Assembly (NCBI GenBank): GCA_015039315.1
Contig: WIDE01000044.1
Coordinates: forward strand, 195,880 to 254,427
Direction of reading: 5' to 3'
DNA: 58,548 nucleotides
Source: Clavulina sp. PMI_390
Taxonomy: Eukaryota; Basidiomycota; Agaricomycetes; Cantharellales; Hydnaceae
Positions 35,018 to 46,228 of this stretch are shown piece by piece. Numbering within the stretch: the first letter of the stretch is position 1; every line of letters starts with the position of its first letter. A program made the translations under genes and the position numbers. The notes under the pieces were generated by a model. The model was not told the DNA's origin and did not search any database. It saw only the letters and a program-made list of their open reading frames with translations.

Positions 35018-37046
35018 ATGAAGAACCAAACGGACTCGAGACTGTCTCTCGAGTTTCTTCGGGGCCGTCCTACGCCATCTGCTCTATTGTCGCAACTCGC
35101 CAAATCCCCCGTGCTCAGAGTAGTCTTGGCGTGTGTACTCGTGGCTTGGGCATCCTTACAGCTATACTGGTTCTGTTATCTTCCGCCTCTGTACCTCGAC
35201 TTTGTAGACTCAGAGGAAATACGTCCTCAACACAACGAAAGCTTGCCATTTCCTGAGGGACAACATGGTATGTTGCTTGCGCTGTGTCCTAACAGAGACT
35301 ATCGGGCTCAATAGTATGACCGACACAGGCAGATTTATCCGATTCGGGAACCAACTCTGGGGGTAAGCATAACCATTATCAATTTTTGTCTTATATTTCA
35401 TCCTCTAATGATATTTTTTACCATGAACTTGCAGTGTGGGGGTGAACGAGGCACTACAAGAAGTGTATGTATTTTACGTACTTGGCACCCTGTCGGCACT
35501 GAGCTTTGTTTCTCATAGATTCATCAACTCATACATCGCACATCTTTCGAATCGTGCCTATGTGTTTCAACCATACCAATGGGATCTCGCGGCCTCGAAC
35601 TACATTGCAATCGAGGACGAGTCCGAAACCACAAAATCTTCCTCATTTGTACCGTCCCTGCTCAAACCAGCAAACTATCGTCCGAATCGTATGCCACTTT
35701 CAGCGTACATTCAGTCCCCTACCATTGGAGTAACTTCCACTCGGAAAACCTCTCCTCACTCGAATCAATCACCACGCGCAATATCAGAGAAGTGGTGGAA
35801 TCACGTTTGCCCTCCGGAGAAGCAGGTTTTCTTAAACACGGATGCAATAAACAAGCAGATCGGAATGGACGATATCAATTCATTCGAGGGCAATGTTATC
35901 ATCGAGCGTTGGGCCAAATACCTGCGGGACCTCGACGCAGGCTGTGTCCATATTCTCAAGGGAACCCCGAGAATCATTGGAGATGCGTGAGTCAATTTTC
36001 CTCTGCTCAGCCTTTGTCCTTGTCTTAGAATGCTCGGGCATGGCATGTGTTTCCCGTGATGCACGTTGGCCAAGCCACTGATTGTTTCTGCCCGTAGCCT
36101 CTTCGAATCGGACAGAATCAACTCCATCTGGAAGGGTTTCGCCCGCTCTCCCGTGCTGACCGAGTTCAACTGGTCACCGTTGGTGCTACAGGCGGTCGAG
36201 CATAACGCGCATCTGATCCGTCGAGCCTCCCGGCTATGGAACAATAAGGGCACAGCAACCGACGTCGACCCTGCAAAGGAATATGTCCCCAGATTAGTGG
36301 CAGTGCACATCCCACACGGGGGCTGGCGATCCTGTAAGTTGTTGATTGATTCGCTGGGCGTTCCGTGCTCACCGAATGCCCCGTCCCACCATCTCATCGC
36401 TTGTATCAACTTTTGATCGCCTGCCAAACTGACACATCGCGCCCTCTCCAACGCAACCACACGAATAGACTGCGACGAGATCTCTGAGCACGGAGAATTC
36501 AACGGCTGGGCCCACCTCACAGCCGATTCGTCGCGTGTGCTCCCGAATGCCGATGCGTGGCACCCTCCTTGGGCCCGAAAACAATACGCATTCGACCGAT
36601 GTTTCATTGATGACGTACATCGTATTGCGAGAAAGCTAGACTCAGTCCGACACACACGTGTGCGCGATCCGTACTTCGCTGATGCCTCGCGCGGAGACCT
36701 CGACACGCTCTTCGTCGCGACTGACGCGGAGGAGGACTGGATTGAGGACTTGAAGGCCATTCTAGCGCCCCGTGGATGGGACGTGATTACATCGTGGGAT
36801 TTAGAGCTCTCAGCGAGGGAGAGAGGTGTCAGTACTGCTATCAGTACGTCCAGCTTGTGCCGCATGCCTCCCTAAATGTAACGCAGCCTTGGTGAGGATC
36901 CTTATCTCTCTATCTCCCCCATAGACATGGAGATCCTGTCCCGAGCAGAGGTGTTTGTGGGGGCTGGTTTCAGCGCTATGACATCTAATGTTATCCAACT
37001 GCGACTCTCAAGAGGCCTTCCACCAGTAAACACGAGATTATGGTGA
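35018..37046 (+). CDS. O-fucosyltransferase-like type II membrane protein, copy A (504 aa), degenerate donor motif
   Basis: Seven exons: 35018-35267, 35329-35362, 35435-35464, 35519-35986, 36098-36333, 36469-36843, 36925-37046. A single N-terminal signal anchor (VLRVVLACVLVAWASLQLYW) implies a Golgi/ER lumenal enzyme. FIRFGNQLWGVGVNEALQEV, then AYVFQPYQWD, and a C-terminal VFVGAGFSAMTSNVIQLRLS ending in RLW match copies B and C. The segment that reads HVRRGDYEG in B and HVRRLDYER in C is HIPHGGWRS here (near 36306). The Arg-Arg pair and the Asp typical of GDP-fucose O-fucosyltransferases are therefore lost. This copy is probably inactive or altered in function, although its frame and splice sites are intact. 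Confidence 0.8.
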
Positions 37047-38863
37047 CGGCCAGACAGTTCACATACTTGTCAATTTTCTCCTTGTCCTATTTCAGCCTCC
37101 AGGGCCATTCTCGATCATTTCTTTCTTTGGGGTTCTTTCGCGTGTATTGTTCGACCTTCCTTCCCTAGACTGATTTTGTCGTTTGTCATTGTGCTCCTCA
37201 CCTTTACTAATATCACCAACCCTACTCTTCCCCTTTGACGTATCCTGCACCGCTCTGACGTTTCCTACTGGGGGTGAATTCTTAGTCGTACGACCTTGGG
37301 GGCTCCGCTGTGTCGGCCACATGGCGATTTGTCACCGATGTTGACATGTGTCTGGTCGACTCGCCGGGCCTTCGATTGCGCAATTATCACACCTCCCGAA
37401 CACTCCTGGAACTGGGGGCAATGTAACTGGCTAGAAGTTACGACATAACAGCTAGGGGCGGAGCTCCGCCGCGCGGCACGGCAATTCTACGACGATCTTG
37501 TCTGGGTAGGGCGGCATCGCGAAGACCGACGGCACATTGTTTGCGATAATTCCAGATTGAGCTCACTATCGGGGTCGACCTTGCTTGGCGTCCTGTGGGC
37601 GTTTCACCCCCTATTCTCTACGTACGAGTACCACGCCGACGGTCAATCTTTTGGCCTTGCTTCTATCTGTTCAGCGGGGGTTCCCAACCTTGTGGTACCA
37701 TTGCTTTAGATTGGATGATGGAGAACCCTACCAAGTTGTGCACCGCCCTCGCTATCATCCCCAGGGCAATATCGTCCCTCTTGTCTTCTGTTGTCCAGCC
37801 CGATCAATCACATGTGAGTTATGATTTAAGAACAGTTGCAATCCCCTCGCCCCACCTGGACAAATCACAAATCTTTCCATGCGGACCATCCGCATGCATG
37901 CATGGGGTTACCTTGCATGTATGCGGCCAAGTCGTGACAAATTCATGTAAATTGACCCCGCCGCGCGGTCTCAGCCATTATGCAAATGCATATTGCATTG
38001 CAGATGAGAGCGAGAGATGAAGCTGTGGAGATCAATCCTATCTTGGTCGTAAACGGAAGGGGGAAGCGAAGGGGGGCGCGGCCGCTGTATTACGATTAGG
38101 ACCGTAACCTTTCGGAAGACGAACTGCCTCCATCCCCACTCTGGCTCTCACAAGCCTCAAAGTCTGACCGGATCAGATCCCGAGCACAGGAACGCGGTTG
38201 AGCTGCCCACAAAACTTGCAATTAGCGATTTATATATGATTTTCTTCTCATGGGTATCTCCCCCTCTCTACCTTTGTGTGTGTCGAACCTAATTGACAGC
38301 TTGGGTGTATGCACTGCACGGCGCTGAGCCGAGATTGTATATGAGTCAGCGTCAAGGGAGCGACGCTATTATGCACATGTATGCGCATTGACGACGCGAT
38401 CGCCGTCGATCGGCGGGGTGGGGGGTGGGAAGGTATGGTGAGGGGGGTGGCTTGACAGCCTTGGTGGAGGCTTTACCGCAAGGGACGCGCGAATGATGAT
38501 CGCAATGCACAGCCTTTGGAATTAACGTTTGTCGTGTCGCTCTCTTCTCTGCACGTAAACCGCTTCCCATACAGGAGATAGATTGAACTTGACAACAGTG
38601 GAGTGAATCAGGTTGCGGGATGGATCAGTCATCGGGATGTGTCAATCCCGATTCGAGGGAGAGGGGGCTGTGCTCCTGAGTCGGTTGCAAGAAACCAGTG
38701 GCAACACACAATGGAGATGAACAACACGACAACAGAAAGAAAAGCGTTGGAATATGCTGCGAGGGTAGGTCGTACAACAACAACGAGATTGACAACAACT
38801 ACAAAATTGAGAACACATGGGAAAGTCCGTTGTAATGAAGATCATAGGGGCTACTTCGGTTTG
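37047..38863. other. 1.8-kb spacer between convergent genes, with palindrome cluster
   Basis: No gene is supported; the open frames at 37585-38020 and 38603-38920 have no recognisable features. Positions 37878-37896 form CATGCGGA-CCA-TCCGCATG, containing CGG-N5-CCG. GCATGCATGC overlaps its end, and 37981-38002 is a near-palindrome rich in TGCA. Both flanking genes end here, so the elements are not their promoters. Confidence 0.4.
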
Positions 38864-40218
38864 TTATTTCCATTTGGGAGCCGGAGAAGAAGTCTGGGAA
38901 GTGCGAGATTTCGAGCGTAGGGGCTGAACCTCCGGCGCCGCCTTGGAAGAAGGGGATGGGGGAGGGGGGGTCTTGGGACTCTCATTTCCAAATGAGCGAG
39001 CGCTAGATGGACCAGGAGACAGGGGTGAAGTCAGAGGGCGCTCGTCTGTGCGCTTGCGCGAGGCCAAGCCGGGACGTAGACGCGGTGCGGCTGGGAGCTC
39101 TGCAACGTCAGAATTGTCTGATTCTGGGTCCGAGCCCTCCGGCTCTGCTACCTCTTCTCCTTCTTCTTCAGGGTCATTTCCAGGGATGGTGATCGAAGGT
39201 AATGTGCCGGAAATAGCTGTTGATGAAGAGGCTTGTTTTGCGGGCTTGGGTTCTCCATCTGATGACTTGGATGGGCCACTAGAGGAGGGCGTGGAAAAGT
39301 CGAGGCCACCGATGAGATCCTTGGTGTTCTCGTCGTCTAGACCCAGTGATTTCACAAGGTCTGCCAGATCATCAGCTGTGACTTTGACCCCTTGCCTGAA
39401 GAAAAAAATAGATCGGAAAAGGACGGCTGTCAGATTGGGGCTGGATCATCAGAAAAGTAACACGAACAGCCCAAAGCCCTCAAGGTGATCTCCCATATCC
39501 ATTTCTCCTTCACGGACGGCCTTTTGGGGAACTGAGCCAGCTGGGGCATGACTTGGCGTATGACCTGTCATTTGATTCGGGGTGTACGCCCCCGGGACAC
39601 CGGTTGGCCGCTCTTCGAGGTTATAATCGTCATCTAGATCTGGGTCCCAAGGATCATTTCGGCGGAGGAAAATGTCGAGCTCATCGAATTCTACGGACTC
39701 CGCAAACTGCTCGAATGTCTGCTCATATAATCATAACAATAGTAGTAATGAGAGGCCAGAGTGGTCGAGATCGATCGGCGTGAGCACATAGCGGCGAGAA
39801 GCCATAGGACGTACTCCGGGCCACTTGTACCCAACCAGCATGCCGGGCAGGTCTTGGTTACCCGGCGGAGCTTTTCGTCTCCAGAGCCGCTTAGCTTTCT
39901 CATCGGACGCTAGATCGAAGGACTGATAGGGGATTTTCTTAACTTGGAGAATTCGAAGGATGTAATCTGGGGGGCGGAGAGGAAATCAAGATTCACAGCG
40001 TCGGGTGAGTGAGATTGTTACTATAACGTCAGTCGAAAGGAGACCAGGCACACGCAGCACCTTGTCGTGAGCTGCGCGAGAAACAGAAGAAAGAAGGAGA
40101 GAGAGAGGAGATCCATCAGCTGCTGCGCGAACACTGCCTTTCAAGGGTCGGGAGAGTCGTACCGGAGTTTAACATTGGAGGCGATGGTGGTGAGGAAGAG
40201 CTGCACAGGCGGAGGCAT
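38864..40218 (-). CDS. SH3BGR-like (thioredoxin-fold) protein with disordered tail (333 aa)
   Basis: Five exons downward: 40163-40218, 40061-40071 (11 nt), 39815-39966, 39468-39718, 38864-39395. The N-terminal half (PPPVQLFLTTIASNVKLRSR, then DYILRILQVKKIPYQSFDLA, and LPGMLVG..WPGTFEQFAESV with EFDELDIFLR) matches the SH3BGR family, which has a thioredoxin/glutaredoxin-like fold without the catalytic CxxC. The 11-nt micro-exon supplies the S-R-Q residues between KLR and DYILR and is needed for frame. The C-terminal about 190 aa are Ser/Pro/Glu-rich and look disordered. The fungal function is not established; a scaffolding or regulatory role is inferred. Confidence 0.82.
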
Positions 40219-40452
40219 GTCACTGGGTTCGCGTATTGATTGGCCAAACAGATCAACATACGGGACGTGATGGGAGAGATTGGCTGAATGCTGGGCAGAG
40301 ATAATTAGGCGCGCATGGCCTCACGCACATCATCAGACGCCCATTCTTTTTTTCTTTTCTACTTCGGTTTCCACTTGCTGGCTGCGCCGCGCGGGCGTTA
40401 AAAACGAGCCCTCTTCTCGCCTTCCTTGCGCCCTTAAAAGTTTCCCTAATCG

Positions 40453-42804
40453 ATGAACCCCACCTGCTGCACCCCCCTGGTGGCGCGCACAGGCCCGTTC
40501 ATCCAACCCCCACCAATGTCTCTTGGCCAACACGCCACAGCGAGCGGTGCTTCATGTGCCTTCTCGTCTGTCGCGTCGCAGCCCTCTGCTGAGTCTTGTG
40601 TCCCTGTTGTCGCCGACCTTGGTGTGACACTACCACCTTCGCTGGTCGTAGTGCTCCTGCCACCACAACCGCCACCACTATCCTTCGTATTGCTCGAACA
40701 AGAAGACCCTTCCATCATTCCGTCATCACCACCAGCACCTTCATCAGTGCCGGCCCTTCCCTACGACATCATCACGCTCATCCTCGCCCACCACATCCCC
40801 CCGGCCGGGCCCCGTAAGTCGCCCCAGGATGTGGCCCAATTTGCGACATTCACTCTCGTCTGTTCCGACTGGTACGCCTATGTGGCCCCACATCTCTATG
40901 CCGACATTGTGTTCTCCAAGTCCTTTTCGGCGTTGCATCAGCGAAGGCTGTGCGGCGTTCTCAGATCATCCGACCGTCTGGCTAGTCTCGTGAGGACGTG
41001 CTGGATCCATGCAGACCCCGCCAAATTTCGCCCTGACGATGTGACCTTATTCGAGCATTCTGACTTTACCGACGCCGTCCAGCGCATGACTCGCTTGACC
41101 ACATTGCACCTTCATTCCGTCGACGTCTCCGTCCCGCTCCTCCGGTCCCTCGGCCAGCTCCAAAACTTGACCAACATTTCATTCATACAGTGTTTGACCT
41201 CTGTGTCGGACCAGCAGAGTCAGCAGCTCGTGTTTAGACCCAAATTGGCCACCTTGACCATGTTAGGGTCTCTGTCTCTCGAAGGGGATGCAATGATTGC
41301 AAAGATGCTCAACACGGACGCCCTCGAACACCTCGTGGTCGATAGCCATGTCACAAGCGTCGTCCTGTCCACCCTTGCCGCCCGTTCTCTCGCCAAGTTG
41401 CGGTATCTCTATACCGAGCCGAGCAGGGACGACGGTGAGTTGTTTTGCTCTATTCTGGAGCGTTGCCCCGAGCTTCATCGCCTCGGATTCAGCCCCAATA
41501 CCAAATCGGGCCCTCTGGAGGACGCCCCGTTCGCCCAGCTCCAGGCAAAACGCATGACCGCGTTCGATCAACTCACACATTGGACGGGCCCGAGCAATCT
41601 CGTGCAGTACTTCAATCGCAAAAGGACCCTCAGACACGTGGTTCTGGACCAGTACATCGTCGCCGATGATTCAGTTGATATTACGACCCCGTACGCCGAG
41701 CTGTTGCATTCCCGCAACCTGTCAACATCGCCTGCAGTGGAGGCGACTCGAATTCACGCCGTTCAATCTCTCGTCGAGCAAGAGTCACCCCTACGCACCC
41801 TCGATATTGTTCTCTCATCCTCAGCCGGTGTAAAGGAGGCGTTCTCTGGTTCCCGGGTCCAGGCCAAACTGGAGCATCTTCGGATCAAGTGTATGCAGCT
41901 GGAGGGGCACACTGTGAGTCCATTGTCCAAACAAAAAACTTGCCGTCGGCCCAACACGTGAGGTCCACGATTTTGATAATGATGTGGAGACCGGTGGGCC
42001 TCCCATCGATATATATCTGTCAAGATCAGTCCCCCGTCCCTGCCTATGGGATCTACGCATGATGGAGATCTCTATGCGCGCACACATACGCACGCGCAGA
42101 TATTGCGCATTTTGATCGACGAATCCCTGACGTGCCATTTTTATTTCTATTTTTTTGCATCCTAGATTGGGCTTGACAGCGCCGCCGCTGCACTCTCCCG
42201 CCTCTCCACTTTGCGCGAGATCCAGATCTGTGCTCCTCCAGGTTTCAGTCACCACACCGAGCCCGAGATTGAGCGTGATCTCCATCGCCAGCGCCAAATT
42301 GTCGAAAGGTGGAGCAGGATTGGGAGTGTCGAACGCGTCGCATTCTCTGCATGGCTTCGCTGGCATCGGACAAAACGCGCGTCTTCGATATCCTTACCAA
42401 AGGGGACAGAGACGCCGACCATGCCCGAATCGGATGCGAAATCGGCGCGCGGCACCCCTGCTGCCCCTACTCCTGCTCACACAAAGGGCGAATGGATCGC
42501 AAGGGTGACTGCGAAGGACATTGCGACTGTGAAGACGCAGCGTTGGATGCGGAGGAACATCCCGATTACTGATTGGGAAAACCAGCTGGGCGATGCACTG
42601 GGAACCAAGTTCGTGCCACCACCGTCGTCGGTGCCTCCGTTCGGTTTTCCCTCTCTTACATCCTCTCCTTCCCTCTCTGTATCACCTCATGATCCCTCTC
42701 TCTCGAACCCCCGTCATCCTACTAGTGTACCAATTACTACCAGTCCTGCTATGATAACCAGCCATGCAACATACCCGCTCTCGCGGGTAGACGTCCTCCT
42801 GTGA
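40453..42804 (+). CDS. F-box protein with long Pro-rich N-terminus (about 699 aa)
   Basis: Two exons: 40453-41913 and 42166-42804, joined across a 252-nt intron (GTGAGT..CCTAG). That is about four times the usual intron length here. The F-box-like segment LPYDIITLILAHHI (about residues 101-114) is preceded by about 100 Pro/Ala/Ser-rich residues, so a later start is possible. Leu-rich repeats follow (LTTLHLHSVDVSVPLLRSL, LEHLVVDS, LRYLYTEP). After the intron the reading continues IGLDSAAAALSRLSTLREIQ, another repeat-like unit, then a basic linker and a Ser/Pro-rich tail. It should act as an SCF substrate adaptor; the target is unknown. Confidence 0.75.
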
Positions 42805-43474
42805 CGTAACTATACCCTCACTGTACACTACTCTTTTTTTCTTCTGGTCCAGCCATGTGCATCTGTGGTGCGTTTCTTTCCCCCCAACACCCCCCGCTCA
42901 TTCCTTCATCTGATGGAGTCACATATTCGTTGCAGGTCTCTCCGTGTCTTCCTACTCTCATCGTTGATCCGATTACATTTTTGCTTCGTTCCTATTCTCA
43001 TCATCTTGTCTTTCTTCTTGTCTTTTTCTGTTATGCGTCCTGTTGCACGGCTCTCACGACGACCCCACCTATTGTTGTTTTTTGCGTCGCCCGAGTTCCT
43101 AACAGTCGCAATGCTATACCCCCCATGCCCCATGCAAATTCTACCTGATCCATGAGCGAGCTGACTTGAGTTCAAATTAAGAAATTGCGTCGTGTGATTA
43201 TGACGTCGTGGGCCATTCACGCATCCACAAAAGTTACTGGAAAGACCATTTCCAATGTCGTGATATTGCTCTAGTTCTCTCATGGATCACGTTTTTCATC
43301 ATTCATGGTGACAGAACACAGATACAATCTCATAAAGTACAACAGTGTACACATCATTGCAGTACATTAATATCATAGGTATGAATACAATCGCTTTCCG
43401 TCAGCCCTCGATGCAAGTCGTCCCCTACTAGTATCCCCAAGTGCATCCTGCCCTATCATCAGGTGGCGCGTGCT
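42805..43474. other. Spacer between convergent genes
   Basis: About 670 bp, T/C-rich at its start. It holds the 3' region of the F-box gene and of the orphan membrane protein gene. No feature is recognised. Confidence 0.4.
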
Positions 43475-44555
43475 CTAAACGCTATGACGACCCCTTGGCC
43501 TCGCCTCCACAGTCTCAACCATGTCGATACCTTCCTTCTCCAAGTCGTCCGATGTGGACGCAGCGACTTGGTCATTCTCATTACCGGCGGCGCCACCGGA
43601 GGGTGCTTCACGACTGATTGAAGAGGCGGCGCGAAGGCGGCGGTAGGCCATGATGTGGAGAATAAGGGGGAAGATGAACGTGCCAATCTGCACCCATGGC
43701 GCGATACACATGAAGCGGACTGGATAGGAGGTATAGTTAATGGAGGAAATCAGTGAGATATGGAAATCTGTTACTCACCATATCCATGTCCGTTGTAGCG
43801 GATGGGCATCTTGTTCGCGATTTCGAGAGCCCTGATAGTGGAGGGAGAGGAGGGAAATGAAGGTGAGGGACGCGATGGAGGCGGAATAGCCAGAACAATG
43901 CGAAGAAATCTGACTCTACTCACTCGATCTGGTCCTGCGTCAAGAAGATGCCGTCCACTTGTATGGACACCTTTGGACCTCGGTGCTTGGCAATCCACAT
44001 CGCCAAAATCTCGCACACTATCTCACCCACAAACATCACGACCGCCCAGACGAGGAGGATCAAATGGCCTGTCGCGCTCTCCACGAATCTTACGAGCCAC
44101 GCAAACCATCTCCATAGCTTCTCTGTGCGAGGGAGGAGCATGATGCCGTTCTGCAAGGCGACGTAGGTAAGCCCGAGCATTCCCGAAGTGAACATGACCG
44201 CTGCGGCGATGCCATGGATGTCGTGCACGCTGAGGATAACTTCGACGGAGGTGGCATTCGGGTATGCGATGTGGGCTTGTTCAGTGAGGCGGGAGGTCTT
44301 GGGTCCAACGCTGTTCTCAGAACTGATTAACAGATAGGTGGATACCGCGAGGCGCCAGAAAAAATATACGGCAAAATAGAGAGTATGTAGGGGGGGACAG
44401 TCAGAATATGTAAGATATTACGCGCTCGATTAGGCTCGGTCAGTGACTCACCGATGCAACGTGTCTTGGGAGGATGCCGTGCCGACAATAGAAAGCCATA
44501 CGAATACCGTATAAACGATGAAACAGACCGCTCTGAAGCTTAGGGTCACAGCCAT
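43475..44555 (-). CDS. Orphan multi-pass membrane protein (266 aa)
   Basis: Four exons downward: 44452-44555, 43924-44322, 43779-43831, 43475-43719. The N-terminus (FIVYTVFVWLSIVGTASS) looks like a cleavable signal or first helix. Further hydrophobic segments are IAAAVMFTSGMLGLTYVALQ, HLILLVWAVVMFVGEIVCEI and WVQIGTFIFPLILHIMAYRR. The C-terminal about 55 aa are polar. The gene family is not recognised. The splice chain is fully frame-consistent, which supports a real gene. The start is the first ATG of the hydrophobic leader. Confidence 0.7.
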
Positions 44556-46228
44556 AGCGACGGATTATGGCTAGGAAAATGCGACGAAATAAGAGGGTCT
44601 GTTCGCCCAGCATCCCAGCATCCCAGCATCCCAGCATACGATTGGAGACGATAGGTACAGAGAGAGGGAGGAAGAGGGAAGAGGGTAGCTTTTAGTATGG
44701 GTTTTTATCTCACTGTGATCGCGAGCCCTATTTGAGAATTTACACATACCTTCTGTGTCCATATTAGGAATTTGTTTATCAATTGGCGGTGAAGAGCAGA
44801 GCACGTCGAGAGAAATGCATCGTCAATAATGCAATCGTCATTGAAGCGAGAAGAGCAGGTGGAAGACGCCACACGGACGAGGGTGAATGTCCATAAAAAA
44901 TAAAATGAAGCCTTCGTCTCGGACGGCGATAACTGAACGTGCTCGAGGGCTGATGAGGCTTACCTTGCTTCCTTCACGGCTTCGAGATACTACAGAAGCT
45001 TCGAGCACCGCACTCTCGGTCGGCGATGGCAACCTTTGGAGAGGTATAAGATCAGGACGATGTCTGGGGGGTCGAGTGAGGCTCGAGTTGGACCACTTAC
45101 CTCCCCCCAACTCCCCCCTTGCTTTATTAATGACCGAACAAAAATGCGGGGAAATAAACAAGAGGTCAGCTGTACCCATCTGTATACTATGGAGCCAGGC
45201 ACCAAGTCCCAGCTTTTCGCGTTTGTTTGCGAGTCGTTCGCTGTTCAGTCCTCATCGCCGCCCGAGCGCTTAGAGCTCGAATCAAGTTGGATATGCTTCT
45301 GTAATTGAGACTACCATTTGCAATTCAGATTGATCCCTCGACTCGAGGATTACTATTGCGGGGGTTCAAATTCGCATGCTAGCTTCCGAACTTGACCCTC
45401 CTCTTGCAAGTGAGAGCCGTCTTTGCCAGGAAGGGGATGGGGATCGAAGCTATCGTGATAGATTCAAGCGATAGAGGTGGGTTCGGAGCCTCCGAAACCT
45501 GGATCGAGGCGATCTGCGGGTAATATCTGACACCAGGAAATATCACGGTGCTGCGGGGAAATGAGGGGAGGATCGCTGAGGATCGCTAATCGGGTAAGCA
45601 AGAGACAACGTCAATAGTAGTGCTCCCGCCTGGTCAGGCGACCGCTCCTGAGTCACCAGCAATTGTAAACGCCGCTATCCTGCCAGAAGAAATTAACAAC
45701 TATCACTGTCAGATTCGGCACTAGTGCCTTATCAACACGACAAATTTGAGGGGTCGAAAGATCGGTGACGGCCATCCAAGCAACGGGAGCGGGGTTTATA
45801 GGTTCAATTAGGCCTATATTCGGGAGCGTATGGGCAGTTATGGAGTATTCTCGCACTTTGAGCGATCTTTTGACATTTGCCAACAGAATATCGTTAGTGC
45901 GTAAAGCAGGTCGACATTGGGATTCACAACAGCTGGGAAAGAGAACTTCGGAGAGCATTGCTAACATCTTGTAGCACGTTCCCAGGCGGGAGTACCTGGT
46001 GGAACAACACCAGAGTCTGATCAGGACAACAGACTGCCATATTTGCATTTGTTTGTATATCGACTAAATCACTTCTCGTCTGGTATAATATTGGTTCCTG
46101 GTCTCATCTCAAAATCTACCGACTTACTAGCTAAAGCTGAAGAGCGAGAAGATTGTTCCATTGATTGAATAAGCGTTTGAGGTGAGGAGAAACCTGAGTC
46201 CGCCTTGGTCTGCTATCAGGCGACATCA
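44556..46228. other. 1.67-kb spacer, membrane protein gene to CDF gene
   Basis: This holds a short tandem repeat (44606-44637, four copies of CCCAGCAT) and a pair of 13-bp inverted arms (45621-45633 and 45982-45994, 12/13 matches) enclosing about 350 bp. No coding gene is supported; the 45653-46048 minus frame lies almost wholly between the arms and has no family features. Confidence 0.4.
44606..44637. repeat. Tandem repeat, four copies of an 8-mer
   Basis: Four exact head-to-tail copies of CCCAGCAT lie about 50 bp upstream of the orphan membrane protein start codon. Confidence 0.9.

Noticed and set aside
37585..38020. Overlapping plus-strand open frames
   Set aside because: No domain, no splice partner and no plausible upstream signal.
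45363..45373. GGTTCAAATTC, tRNA B-box-like string
   Set aside because: Flanking bases do not form a 5-bp T stem, and no A box or acceptor stem fits.
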